Shown here: piece after piece, positions 1 to 11,990 of the stretch
Layout: every line of letters starts with the position of its first letter
Position numbering within the stretch: the first letter of the stretch is position 1
Source: Numida meleagris
Lineage: Eukaryota; Chordata; Aves; Galliformes; Numididae
Direction of reading: 5' to 3'
NCBI RefSeq assembly: GCF_002078875.1
Contig: NC_034409.1
Location: forward strand, 102,705,226-102,769,225
Length of the DNA stretch: 64,000 bases
The notes under the pieces: model-generated
Seen by the model: the letters and a program-made list of their open reading frames with translations, nothing else
What the model was told of the DNA's origin: nothing
Databases searched by the model: none
Program-made: the position numbers and the translations under genes

Positions 1-237
1 NNNNNNNNNNNNNNNNNNNNNNNNNNNNNNNNNNNNNNNNNNNNNNNNNNNNNNNNNNNNNNNNNNNNNNNNNNNNNNNNNNNNNNNNNNNNNNNNNNNN
101 NNNNNNNNNNNNNNNNNNNNNNNNNNNNNNNNNNNNNNNNNNNNNNNNNNNNNNNNNNNNNNNNNNNNNNNNNNNNNNNNNNNNNNNNNNNNNNNNNNNN
201 NNNNNNNNNNNNNNNNNNNNNNNNNNNNNNNNNNNNN
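1..237. other. Assembly gap at the left edge
   Basis: All bases are N. The gap cuts into the CR1 fragment that begins at 238, so its 5' extent is unknown. Confidence 0.99.
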
Positions 238-345
238 CTGGTCTAGTGGTTGGCGACCCTGCACTTAGCAGGGGGGTTGAGACTCGATGATCTTTGAGGT
301 CCTTTTCAACCCAAGCCATTCTATGATTCTATGATGATTCTATGA
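238..345 (+). repeat. CR1 LINE 3' end, truncated by the gap
   Basis: The sequence has the bird CR1 ending: a GGTTGGCGACCCTGC-like segment, a run of G, 'GATGATCTTTGAGGTCC', then 'CCATTCTATGATTCTATGA'. The terminal ATTCTATG octamers mark the 3' end, so the element lies on the + strand. Its upstream part is lost in the gap. Confidence 0.9.
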
Positions 346-674
346 ATTCAAACACTTGTGAAACCAAGGAGTGTTTTGTGGCCTGCAAGGAAGCCATTCT
401 GGAAAGATTAAACTGTCTGGCCACCCTTCAGGTGATAGGGCAACCTTCAGTATGGACTTTCAGAGGCAGAAACAGCAGTTAGTTGATCCCCAATGACTGC
501 CAGTGGCAATTTAGTACATAATAGCTATATCTGCCTTTGAAAAGTCTCTTCCATATGAGAGGGATTTGGAGATTGTTTCTGTTTTTCACTTTTCTCTGAT
601 CAGAGCAGTGTTGGCCTACATCACGCTGGAGGGCGCCACTGGCTGTCCTTTGGGCCCGCTGCATTCCCTTCCGG

Positions 675-768
675 CATGGCCAGGTTGAGACGGGGCCCTG
701 GGCGGGGGTTGGGACTGACTAGACTTCAAGGTCTCTTCCAAATGAAGCCATACTGTGATTGTATGATT
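675..768 (+). repeat. Degraded CR1 3' end
   Basis: A diverged CR1 tail: 'GGCCAGGTTGAGACGGGGCC', then GGGGGTTGGGACT, 'GACTTCAAGGTCTCTTCCAA' and a decayed octamer end (CATACTGTGATTGTATGATT). Part of the usual middle is deleted. Orientation follows from the tail. Confidence 0.65.
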
Positions 769-965
769 GCACAGGTCTTCAAAGCATTTAGCCTGTATGT
801 TCAAGTGAGCTTTGGCTTGTGGCTCCTTTAGTTTCAGACAGCTGCTCCTGATACACGCTCGAGAATCCTACCAGCCACTCAAAAAGCAGGTCTGAAACCT
901 GTGGGTAAAGGAAAGAGAGGCTATGAGAAATCTGAACAGCTGCAATGTTTGAGAAAGGGGCCAGA

Positions 966-1172
966 TGCAAGAAGAAATTTCTTCTGAGAAAGACTGGTGA
1001 TGCACTGGCACAGGCTGCCCAGGGAGGTGGTGGAGTCACCATTCCTGGAGGTGTTCAAGAGCCGTGTGGACATGGTACTGAGGGACATGGTCAGTGGGCA
1101 TGGTGGGAGCAGGTTGGTGGTTGGACTAGGTGATCTTAGTGGTCTTTTCCAATCTTAATGATTCTATGATTT
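966..1172 (+). repeat. CR1 LINE fragment, 3' end
   Basis: This matches the common bird CR1 3' region: 'GAAGAAATTTCTTCTGAGAA', 'GGCACAGGCTGCCCAGGGAG', 'GTGGTGGAGTCACC', 'TGAGGGACATGGTCAGTGGG' and 'TTAATGATTCTATGATT'. It is 5'-truncated, as most CR1 copies are. Confidence 0.95.
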
Positions 1173-2121
1173 TGTGACACACTCTGTACCTCTAGAGGTC
1201 TTACTTGTACTCTACGGCTTAACTAAGGAGCATTCTTAAAATATTATCTACAGTGAATAATTAATTAGAGATCACTGCATTACTTTCCATTGACAAACCA
1301 GTAAGCACATGTGTAAGTAGAAGCATAATATGCAAAATATGTTAGCCTAAAGTTACAGGAGAATAAATTGATAACTTCTGTCTTTTAACTTTAATATCTT
1401 TGCAAAGACTCTACTGTTAAGTTAACTGCAGTCACACTGCAATTAGTGTGGTTCATCAATGTGGTCCTTGTCCTGCATGCAGGTATGCATGTGCTTCACT
1501 TTCCTAATGATTAGAAGACTGTGGCTTTCTTTGTGACGAGAAATGTACATTGAAACCATCATATTTTCTGATGTGTTCATTACTTTATTCTGTTTTCCTG
1601 TATTTAGTCTGTACCTACAAATCTGAGATACAGATAGTATAAGTATTTATACTAAGTTTGTAGTGGGTTCCGGGAAATATGTCTTGTAAGCACAAAGATA
1701 TAGTTAGAAACATGTATTAATTTTGAACACGTAGTTCTAAATAAGATTTTTATTTAGATATTTTACTTGACTGTAGTGATTGAGACACTTCAGAAGTAAT
1801 TGTTTCTGATATTTTGGAAAGATTCTTAGAACTGTTCTGTATTTTTGGTATTAACACCATTTGGAAATTGACCAACTGGAAATGAAATACGTTTCGCATT
1901 TATGGTGAAGATGTGTTAAGCTCTGAATGAGCTTGACATTTGTTGTCATTTTATTTAGAATACTAAGAAAATGAAGCTCATGTCATTATGATCTTTGTGC
2001 ACATTTTTATTTGGTTGGATTTTTTTATTTTTCAGCAGCCAGGCTTGACTGATTGGGCAAAATGTGTCTGTTGAGACCTCAAACATTTTAACACCCTCAA
2101 GTACTAATCCATACATGTAAA

Positions 2122-2742
2122 TATCATAGAATCATAAAATTATGGAATCATTAAGGTTGGAAACAACCTCTAAGATAATCTAGTCTAACTGTCAATCTGC
2201 TACCAATATTGCCCACTAGACCATGTCCCTAAGCACTACATTTAAGCTTTCCTTAAACGCCTCCAGGCACGGTGACTGCACCACCAACCTGGGCAGCCTG
2301 TTCCAATGCTTCACCACTCCTTCTGAAAAGAAATTGTTCCTAATACCCAACCTGAACCTCCCCTGGCGTAACTTGAGGCCATTCCCTCTCGTCCTATCAC
2401 TGTTACCTGGGAGAAGAGGCCAACCCCCACCTCGCTGCAACCTCCTTTCAGGTGACTGTAGAGAGCAATGAGGTCTCCCCTGAGCCTCCTCTTGTTGAGG
2501 CTGAACAACCCCAGTTCCCTCAGCTGCTCCCCATAATACTTGTGCTCCAGACCCCTCACAGCTTCATTACCTTTCTCTGGACATGCTCCAGGGCCTCAAT
2601 GTCTTTGTTGTAGTGAGGGGCCCAAAACTGAGCACAGTACTTGGGATGCAGCCTCACCAGTGCTTATGTACAGAGAGACGATCACCTCTCTGCTCCAGCT
2701 GGCTGCATAGTTTCTGTTACAAGCCAGGAGGCCGTTGGCCTT
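2122..2742 (-). repeat. Longest CR1 LINE fragment upstream of HUNK (about 620 bp)
   Basis: It starts with the inverted tail (ATCATAGAATCATAAAATTA) and 'AAGGTTGGAAACAACCTC'. It continues through the inverted ORF2 end (GGAGAAGAGGCCAACCCCCA; CAGCTGCTCCCCATAATACT) to 'CCAAAACTGAGCACAGTACT'. The order is that of a minus-strand CR1. Frames read through it on both strands are interrupted, so no functional reverse transcriptase is present. Confidence 0.95.
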
Positions 2743-3398
2743 CATATCGGTACATCAGTAGGGTTGCTTCTAGAAATAAGCTTTTGCAAGAATTGACTCA
2801 TTCTGAATATTGTGCTTTAAATATATTTGCGCATGACTTTGATCCACGTAAAACTACTTTATTTATTTCAAGATGAAGACTTTTTTTTTCTTATTTTGTC
2901 TTTATCTTATTTCTTATCCTATATTACTGTATTTTAGCAAACAGACTCTCCACAAAAGGAACACATATATTATATCATAATTGTAAGTGATTCAGAGTTC
3001 TGCAGTGCACTTAATAACTAGGTTTTTTGTTATAATCTTCCTGCTGCATAATCTTCACTGTCTGTCAGCCAGCTGATTGGGTTTTCATGCTCACTTTGAC
3101 TGTTTGGCACAGTAAAACACTGTTTTCAGTGAAGGGCTTGCAGGTTTATTGGCATCAGAAACAAACTTATGGTAAGAAGTATGTCTGGGCACTCAACACT
3201 CAGTTTTCCTGCTCCATCTTTGATCCCTCAAAGTGCCAGAAAGCAGCTTAGAGTGCCCCAGTCCTGCAGCTGAACATTCCTACAAAATCAAGCTTGTTAC
3301 TTATGGCTATAGTGGTAATTTTAAGTTGTGATAGTCTCAGTTCTGAAGGGTTAGGAGTTTCACACAATATATTGCAGGTTTAGGAAAGTTCTACCATT

Positions 3399-3411
3399 AA
3401 AAAAAAAAAAA
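3399..3411 (+). repeat. Short poly-A run
   Basis: A 13-base run of A in unique DNA. No retrocopy body was recognised upstream of it. Confidence 0.8.
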
Positions 3412-4280
3412 CAACAGGATGTGTTCTGTGTTAGATGCAGCCATCTATAATTCTTTTTCTGGTAAATCATTTATCATGTAACATCACACACAACTAACAC
3501 ACTGGCATGCTCAGATGGTTTGTACTACAGAAGTCACTGCATCTCATGACATGTGGGATTTCACTTTCTTGACCAAGAGGGGGAGCAGATAACCCAGCTA
3601 ATTTGCCAGGCTCCTTCCAATGCCATACAAAATACATGTAAGTAAAAAGTAGAGGAGCACGAGTTCTTCAGAGGTTAGAGCTCTTGTTTCCTATGAGGTG
3701 GATATCACAGATTGAAAGGAAGATAAAGCAATTGAGCCATTGTCACTTTTCTAACATTTGGCACCAAATTCCATACACACTCAGGAGCTCAGTAGCAGAA
3801 ACCAAGCATGTCTGGATTTTGACTGTGTACCTAATCACTATGTATTTAAATATGTCAGTTTTTGCCTAAACAAAGCTTTGTCCTATTTGTCCCTTCCATG
3901 TCTTATGTCTAATGAGATGCTTCTCATCCTCATTGTAAGCCTGCTTAGCTCTCCCTTTGAATTTCCTACTGACAATCTTGTGACTAGTCCTTCAGTCATT
4001 TTCTGTGATAAGTGATGCTAGGTTTGTCAGAAGATAAAGTACTTTATTAGGTGGATGCATATAGCTGGAAAAAAACTCCAAGCAAGCCAGTGAAAGCTGA
4101 TCACTGTACCGGTTGATCGAGTGAAAGATAGCATCTCTCCCTATAAACAATGCCTTGCTTCAGCTTTCTGCTGACACTTTCCCGGCAACATAACTTCTAA
4201 TTCTAATGGCAGAGCTTCCTACCACTTCTTCCCAGAAAATCTTGTTCATTACAAAGAAAAAATTCAAATTTGTGGATTGT

Positions 4281-4745
4281 AACACCAGATGGGCTACTGT
4301 GATGCTCTAGCCCACCTTCCTGTTTGACACACAGCATCAAGCTTCTTCCTGTTTGAAACAGAAAGTCTTTTAGGAAAAGCATCTGATTGTGATTTTAAAA
4401 ATTCCAAAGGAGAACTTGCTGTAACGCCTCACTAGGTTGCTGTGGTGGTTAATTACCCTCAATGTTAAAAATGTGCATCTATTTCATAGCTTGAATTTGT
4501 CTAGATTCAGCTCCTAACCTCTGGATCTCATTATAGCTTTGTCAGTGAGTGTGCGTTCTTACTTCTTAGAAATAGAGACAACAAGCAATCGTTGTCTCCC
4601 TTAGCAGGCTTAAAGGGACTGAGTTCTTCCACTGTGAAGTGCACTACAAGTATTTAAGTCTTTAGTCGTTCTCATAGCTCTTCTCAGAATTTTCTTCAGT
4701 TTAACCACTTAGTCTTGAATTGTGGAGAGCAGAACCAGATGCACT
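4281..4745 (-). repeat. Ancient CR1-type LINE remnant
   Basis: It resembles the minus strand of old CR1 families shared by turtles and crocodilians rather than bird CR1. Matches are spread in the right order: 'ACCAGATGGGCTACTGTGAT', 'AGGAAAAGCATCTGATTGTG', 'GAATTTGTCTAGATTCAGCT', 'TCTGGATCTCATTATAG', 'TCGTTCTCATAGCTCTTCTC' and 'CTTGAATTGTGGAGAGCAGA'. Divergence is high and boundaries are approximate. The assignment rests on remembered repeat consensus sequences. Confidence 0.7.
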
Positions 4746-5859
4746 TTTCCCGATGGGGTTATGTGAGTGCAGAATATTCTGATAATTTAACATTTTTTTT
4801 CTTTACTCCTACTTATTTTTGTGTATGCACATGTGGGCCACACTTAAAATGGTCTAAGTTGTTATTTTGGATAGGCAGAAGTATCTATCCAGTGTCTGAG
4901 TCACCTTATCTCTTGGCTTCATTCAAGTTAAGAGCAAGCAGGGAATAGCATGGTCTGAATGATTCCAAAGTTTTCATGTGTAATTCCTCCTCTGTGCCAA
5001 AGCAGCATGAGATCCCTCCTCTGCATGTCATTCCAAAAAAAGCGATGCCATTTTTTTGATGACACTGTTCTTCTTGCTTCTATGCCTGTGATCTACAAAA
5101 TCTGAAGAAAACAGACATCAGTTTGTGATGTTTGATAAATGGTTGGTGGGACTTGGCTGGGACTACCCTCACTCATGTCAGGTCACAATAATTTGCAGTT
5201 AGTCTTGTCTCTCCTTGATCTAGATGAAGACTTACCAAGACAGAAAATGAGGGATACATGTGCAGTTTCACAGCCACTTTTTCAAGTGCAGTTGAAGAAG
5301 CAGTAAAGCAACTGTGTCTAAACATGTATCTGGTATTTATAACACGTAATAAATGTGTACATTTAGATCTTACTGTTGAAGCATTCGCATATCCAGACCT
5401 TTCAGACAGAGATGTTCAATATTTGTCTAAACAATAAAGGCTTGTAAAACAACACATATGAACTCTTTGATGAACTAAGAAATTGTTATTCGTTCACATT
5501 AGAGCTATCATGTTTAAATTTAACTCAAAAAGTCTGAATACTATATCAGGAAGGAATGTATAGAAATGTTCCAGTAAGAGAGATTCATGCTGCTAGTTCT
5601 GGCCAGCTTTTCTGTGTGAAAAAGCAAATGTCTTGACTTATTTCTTGATTTTTCTCCATCTTTTATTTTTCACTCTTCTTCCCAAGATTTTTTTTTCATG
5701 CATTTAATTCAACACAAATTAATATTGAATGCAGGTATTTGATTTATGCTTTTAAAATATATCTTGTCAAATGCAATGTAGCAAAATATTTTACTTTTAG
5801 ATTAAAAAAGTAAGGAAAAAAAATGGGCACCCTAAATTTTTTCTGGAGTGTGTGAACAA

Positions 5860-6660
5860 AGAGGAACAGGGAACCATTCAATGAAAATGAGGCAAACAAG
5901 AAGGCATGAAGAGTGCAGCAATAACCATCCTAACTGCAGAAGGGAACATAAAGCCATACTAAGGAGATCAAAGATAGAGCTGAATGATGTAGTGACAATT
6001 TAAGCACTCAAGGAACAATTAGAAAAGGGAGGTGGCGTGGATGATAATTATCTAATGAACAAGAAAGGATTAACAATGACAAATGAGAACCATGTGAAAC
6101 ACAAATCGGTGGTGTTAGCTCTACTTTCCAGCAGGAACCAGGTGCTGAGCATCTTCACTGCTGGTTCTGGTGGTCCCATCCTGACTGCTGGGCTCTGAGC
6201 TGGAGGAAGAACAGGACTAAAGAGGGCAGGTAAGAAAGAGGAACTGGGGGAAAAGGGAGAATTTGGAGAAATGAGAAAAGGAAAAAGATGCTGAAGAAGA
6301 TAGGTGTGTTGGAAAACAGCAAAAAATGATACAAATGTTGGCAGTGAGGGTGGGGGACCAGATCAGAAAAGAAAGACTTGGAAGCCTGCAGCAGAAAAGA
6401 AAGAAGGGATGGGAAAGTCAATAAATAAGTGTAAGGAAATAAAATGAGTTATATATTAAAAACAAAAAAAAAAAAAAAAAACAAAAAAAAAAACCAAGAC
6501 TTCAAGGGAGACAAGACAAAGATACAGCAGAGCAAGGAGAGCGTTAGGGGACACAGGGCAGCAGGAAAGATGAGAAATTGGGAATGGGTGGACAGAAAAA
6601 TGATAGAAAAATCAGCTGCTCTCAGAAAGAGGGAAAAAAAGACAATCTAAGCTTCATCTA
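5860..6660 (+). repeat. Purine-rich low-complexity tract
   Basis: For about 800 bases the + strand is strongly enriched in A and G (many GGAA, AGAAAAG and GGGAGA runs) with few pyrimidines. The reverse strand therefore gives a chance frame rich in Leu, Phe, Ser and Pro (6155-6421). It contains the poly-A run at 6463-6493. I do not recognise a gene or a known repeat family. Confidence 0.6.
6463..6493 (+). repeat. Poly-A tract with single C interruptions
   Basis: About 30 bases of A with a few C. AATAAA-like hexamers lie 25-45 bases upstream, near 6419 and 6439. This would fit a retroposed mRNA tail, but the flanking DNA stays purine-rich on both sides, so simple slippage is as likely. Confidence 0.75.
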
Positions 6661-6929
6661 CCACAATCACTGGAGACTCAGATATGTCTAAAATGGAGAT
6701 CAAGTCAATGTTACTCTCCGTCAGGACCCTCTCATTGATAATGGACAGGAAGCTTCTTTTTTAGCGCAACATTAATCACCTTTTCATTCACTCATGCTGG
6801 CAGGACTGCACTGCATGGGTGCAGTAGGAGCATCCCATGTGCCCCCTGTTCCCAGGGAACACACCCAGGGCTTGGGGCTGTCTTTCCCTACACAAGTGTG
6901 GCTATGCTTGGCTGTGATGTGGGCAATAG

Positions 6930-6950
6930 CAACAACAACAACAACAAAAG
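6930..6950 (+). repeat. (AAC)n short microsatellite
   Basis: Five or so AAC units just upstream of the CR1 tail that begins at 6970. Confidence 0.8.
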
Positions 6951-6969
6951 TGAAAATTGTTAAGTCTGA

Positions 6970-7030
6970 CAGGAGTTGGACTCAATGGTCCTCATGGGTC
7001 CCTTCCAACTGAGGATATTCTATGATTCTG
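6970..7030 (+). repeat. CR1 LINE 3' end, short
   Basis: 'GGAGTTGGACTCAATGGTCC' followed by 'GGGTCCCTTCCAACTGAG' and 'ATATTCTATGATTCTG' is a typical CR1 terminal segment on the + strand. Confidence 0.9.
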
Positions 7031-9081
7031 TACTGAGCGTTCATCAGCCAGGTGGATTAACAAGGGCTGATTCAAAGGAGAAAGTATGTTTGCTATAGAA
7101 ACAGGTGCAGAACTGAATAATCTACTGAGTTTGTCTACCTGTAAAAATGTAAGGGCTTTACTGGGACCCTAGCTTGTGCTTACTTTCAAGCCACTTCATT
7201 ATTTTTAGGCACCCATGAGGGAAGGTGCAGCAAAGTCTGGTGAGAAGGGTTCATTTACCAGCATCATTTTTTGTCCTTTGGAGGGAGGTGTTGGACACCT
7301 TGTCCCAGAGCTTCGCATTTTTGTGTTCTTTTCCTGAAACATTGTAATAGCTCATAGCTAGTGCTTCTGAGAAAACCATGCAAGGGAAAAGCAATAACCT
7401 GAACATAAACAGCAGCAAACACTCTGTGTACTTTGAAGGGCACTGCAGGGATTCAGGCTGAGACGTGAGTGGGACATAAGTAAGCCCTGGAAGGAGGAGT
7501 TTGCACAGAGTCCACAAACTATCCTAAGGAAAACCAGAAGAACAAGGCTAACAGAGAATATGTATATACTGCAGGAAACTTTCAGATGATTTACAAAAGA
7601 ATTAAGCAGAATACCACGTATGAGCTACACTATCAAGAGGAAGTTTCTCATTAAATAAACACTGCCTGCATGCTATGTTTCTTTCCAGGCACTGCTTCCT
7701 GCTCTGATCCTGGGCCTGTGGATTTGCGACGACCCCTTCGGACCAGTGAAATGGCACGGCTGGGACTGGGGCTGCCCGAGGAATTTCCTCCTCTCCTCCT
7801 CCAAGCTCTATCTTGACAGCTGAGAGCAGCCAGAGCACTCCTGCCAGCACACCCCAAACGTGCACATCTGGAGAGTGTAAGCTCTGCTTTCCTTGTGAAA
7901 CATCCTCGGCTCAGGAATTTACTTCTCCCAGCGGCCTAGCAGAGCCGAGGTCCACTGACCTTTGGGGCACGATGTAAGGCCCATCTGTTTGCTCAGAGCT
8001 GTGCCTGAGTGTCTGGCAGCGAGGCTTATGGTTAACTTGTCCCTTGGGAGTCTGTGCAAGAAGAACAGTGGCCAGCACGCTGTGTGTCTGTTTCTTTTTG
8101 TTGTTTTTTTTTTAAAAGAAAAAACTATCTCTATGCATGCAGGCTGTCTGCAAGTTAACATTTGCAGGGAAAATAAACAAAATAATTTTACTTCACAGGC
8201 ATTTTATAGTAAATAGATTTATTGAAAGGACCCCCCTCAGATTTTTGCTGCCTGTGCTGCTAGGGTTCTTTGCATGTGACCAAGAGTGTGAACTCTCCCC
8301 CACCACTCTTCTTTGGTCTTGGAAAGAAAGCACATCACAGACACTTCCATAACAACAAACTGGCATACGATGCTCAGGATTAAACCAGCACTGAATCATT
8401 AAACAGAAAGCCCTAATTAAAACTTAAAAAATTTCAGAGTAACAAAGAAATGCATTTCTTCTCTCTTTTTTTCAGTTCAGTTAGTTAGTGCTTCTTTTAA
8501 GCATGCGAAGAAAAACACTGCAAGCCTGGAATCCAGCTGGGTTTCCTGTTGACTGAAATACCTGTAGACTAAATGGAGGGTGGCAAAGAGGTACTGATTA
8601 ACTCCTGGTGGCTTTTGTCATAGATATACAACCAGGGAGGAATCAGGAGTTGTAAAAAACCTGTTAGAAAGTCCCAAGTACCATAGATCCAACCTAAAAG
8701 CTTTTGCGGAGCCTCTGACTCTGCATAATCACCTGTTTCCACTCAAAATCAGACATTCCTCCAAGTTCACCTCCATTCATCTATACTCAGTGTGGCCTTT
8801 TGTTTCCTGTGCAGTATTATCAGGTCTGTCCTGATGTTATTTCTGCTTCCAGTGCCTCTACACCTGCTGCAGCCTTTCAGTGCTTGCAAAACTCTAGAGC
8901 AAAGATCAAAAGCAAGATTTTCTCCTTACTTGCATAATCTGTTCTTCTAAAACATGAATCTCATAAATAAAGAAATTGAGAATTGGTCTCATGCTTATTT
9001 TCATGTTTGCAGAGCAGTGTGCACCCCTTTCTTTTTGTGAGTTAAAAATAGACCCATACTGATTACTATGCTAATTGGGAG

Positions 9082-9129
9082 TTGTTAGAAATTTCCCAAT
9101 TTCTAACAAATGAGACTCCTAAAAGAGTC
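9082..9129. repeat. Perfect 12-bp inverted repeat followed by a small second hairpin
   Basis: TTGTTAGAAATT (9082-9093), a four-base spacer, and AATTTCTAACAA (9098-9109) are exact reverse complements. A second five-base stem follows at 9114-9118 and 9125-9129 (GACTC/GAGTC). No poly-T or gene context suggests a terminator, and its function is unknown. Confidence 0.85.
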
Positions 9130-10875
9130 CCATTTAGATAAAAATCACACCAACAGGATTCACAATTTATTTTTTTCTTTATTTATTCCTAAGGTAATAT
9201 TGCATTGGAAATATTTCAGGACTGTACCAAGTCCTGAATGTTTATCAATGTATTTACCTTTGAAAAAATGAGCACTTCATAACTGGACCTCTCAACTCTG
9301 AATTTTTGCTGTGTTTTCGAGAGTTTGAAAGTGGCATACAGAGTGGCACAACTGCAGCGAGTTAACCATGACACACAGATGAGATTGCAGTAATCATGAA
9401 GTCTCTCTGTATACAAAGGAAGACACTTCGAAAATTAATGTTTTCACTGAGATGAATTTTCGTTGCTCAGTACAAGACTGTATTCATGCCAATGTTTAAA
9501 AACTAATTAAATACGTAAGGTTTTCCAAATTCTAGTTAATACAAACTATACTAAGATTTGTATCGATAGCAGGTTTATGGTGCGATTTGTGTGGCCAGCA
9601 GTTAGAATGGTGGCAGACTGAACTTGTTTTGCTTTTCCTTCACACACTGTGCCATCAGAGAGATGTGTCACTCCCTTTTTATCTTTCAGAGATGAAGTCT
9701 TGTGTGGTTCACAGGCTGCATACCTAATATATCTTGAGCCTATGGGAACATGCTTCTATTAGGAACCAAGAAATCCCATGCCACAGCTGAGAAGTGCAGA
9801 GTTGCTCTGTGTAAAATCCTGTCTTTAACTTGTGTCATTGCAGCAGTCTGTACCGCACTTAAAGGAATAAGCACAGCAAAGTTGTTCTCTGTGCATACCT
9901 GGCAGACCTTCATATAGGCAGCTTGCTGTTTTTGTCCATGGAGAAAGCAAAAGCAAAGCCAGCAGCTGGGCTAGCAGAGGCAGCAGCTGGAGCTGAGCAC
10001 TTCAGATCCCATCCCTAAGCAGTTGCATTCCCATAGCCTATACATATAGCGTATATATCTGTAATTGTTCTGTGATAGTGTAATTTGTATTTGTACCACT
10101 GTAAAACTCTGCTTTCCAACAATTCATTCAGTCATACAACATTCTTTCAGGCTTAAACAAAACATGGAAATCTTAGTTCAGAAGTGAGTCACTGTTTTTT
10201 TCACATTTCAGCTCTGATGTAAACAAGGTGTTTGGAACTTGTCTTGCAAGAAAGCATTTATATAGCTGACTTGCATCAACCCCAAAGCGAGTGATTACTG
10301 CAGGTGCAAGCATGCTGCACTCACAGGCTGATGGATCTCAGCCTGCAGCAATGATGGAAAAATCACCAGTCCTAAATTACCCTCTGCAGTACTGGCATAT
10401 TTTCTGACTTATTGCCAAGAAAAAGGAGAAGAGAGAAATACTACCTTATGGCTTGGGGGCATCTTGATTCTGAATTTCTGTCATGGCAGGTTACTCCCTC
10501 AAATGTTGCCTAGCATGGTCTTTGTCATGCACAGTATCATTTGGACTAGCATCAGTACCTAGCTTAATTTCAAATACAAGCTCACCTTCATCCTCATAGC
10601 GCTGTCAGAGCACATGGGCAGCATGACACCATGGACTGACACAGGCAGCTGCTGGGTGGGCTTTGACAGCACTCATAATACCTTGCACCTTTTTCTGCAG
10701 GCCCTCCCTGGCTGGAAGGGCACTGCAGTGCAAGACCCCCAAGCTGAATTTGGCCTCACTTATTGTTAAATTTCACTTAAGTATGTGGAGTTCCAGGTTG
10801 CTATATTGACATTCTCGTATTTGACTGAGGTTTTTTTTCTCTACTATTATTGTAAAAATTACCATGGTGAACTTC

Positions 10876-10899
10876 AGGAGAAATTCAGGAGAAATTCAG
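10876..10899 (+). repeat. Short direct duplication
   Basis: The 11-base unit AGGAGAAATTC occurs twice in tandem. This looks like local slippage. Confidence 0.8.
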
Positions 10900-11778
10900 T
10901 ATGACAAGATATACTAATTCCAGAGATTTACAGAAGTCTGATTTCCTTATTCTTTACATGTCATCCATCACTGATATGCAAAGGCTCTTGAAAACAAAAT
11001 GTACTTCAGATAGGCATAATTATGCAATACTCTTATGTTCTCTCATATGTAAATGAAGCTTAAATTCAAGGTGCTACATTTTGACACCATGCACTGCAAG
11101 AAGGGTTTCACGGCAGTTTAATTTAAATTAAAAAATGGAACTCCTTAATTAATGGAATATGAGAAAGAGTAACAACATCAACACGATGACCTCCTACTGT
11201 TTCCTTTGATATCAAATTCAATTTATTTGATGATGCCTCCAAGTCACTGCACACTCTTGATTTTTGTATCAGCTGCACAGAACTATGTTACAGAAGCTGC
11301 AGGGCAGAGAGCAAGCTGAAGACTTTGGTGGGAGCACGGGAAAAACTGAAGCTTTTGGTGCTCAGAGAAACAGTGTCAGATAAACCCACTGCTAACATAT
11401 TTCCATGAAAGTCAGCAAATAGTTTCAGTGCTCAATGCTTACTTACTGAGGCGCTTTTCCATATGTATGTGCTGAATATTTCTGAAGACAAACATTGTTC
11501 AAAATTTTGCAAGCACAAGCTTTAAACTTAGGAGAGCTTAGCTGTGAAAGCCTCCTTCCTGATGCTTGAAAGGTGAAGTACGTTCATTCTCTATGAATAG
11601 AAGACCACATGGATGTAGCAATACTGCTGTGAACATTAGGCGGTATCTGCAGCATTCGTCCACAGGAACAGAAGTCACAATGTTATTAGATGATCCTGGA
11701 CTCTGTCACGCTGAAGGAGCTGTGTCCTGAAGTGTAACAGGCACCCTTGCTGGACTGAGTGTATTATCTCACATCTTC

Positions 11779-11990
11779 AAACTAAAAGAGGAGAGATTTA
11801 GATTGGATATAAGGAAGAAGTTTTTTACCATAAGGGTGGTGAGGCCATGGAACAGGTTGCCCAGAGAGGTGGTGGATGCCCCGTCCCTGGAGACGCAAGG
11901 TCGGGCTGGACGGGGCTCTGAGCACCTGATGGAGCTGTAGGTGTCCCTGCTTATTGTAGGGGAGGTGGACCAGATGGCATTTAAGGGTCC
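11779..11990 (+). repeat. CR1 LINE fragment, second subfamily
   Basis: 'AGATTTAGATTGGATATAAG', 'GTGAGGCCATGGAACAGGTT', 'GCCCAGAGAGGTGGTGGATG', 'GACGGGGCTCTGAGCACCTG' and 'TTTAAGGGTCC' match a CR1 type different from the 'GTGGAGTCACC' copies. The last bases (CTTCCAAC and the octamers) are missing or decayed. Confidence 0.92.

Noticed and set aside
7602..7865. Minus-strand frame with a hydrophobic, signal-peptide-like start
   Set aside because: Only 87 codons with no downstream domain or splice context. A hydrophobic start alone is weak evidence.
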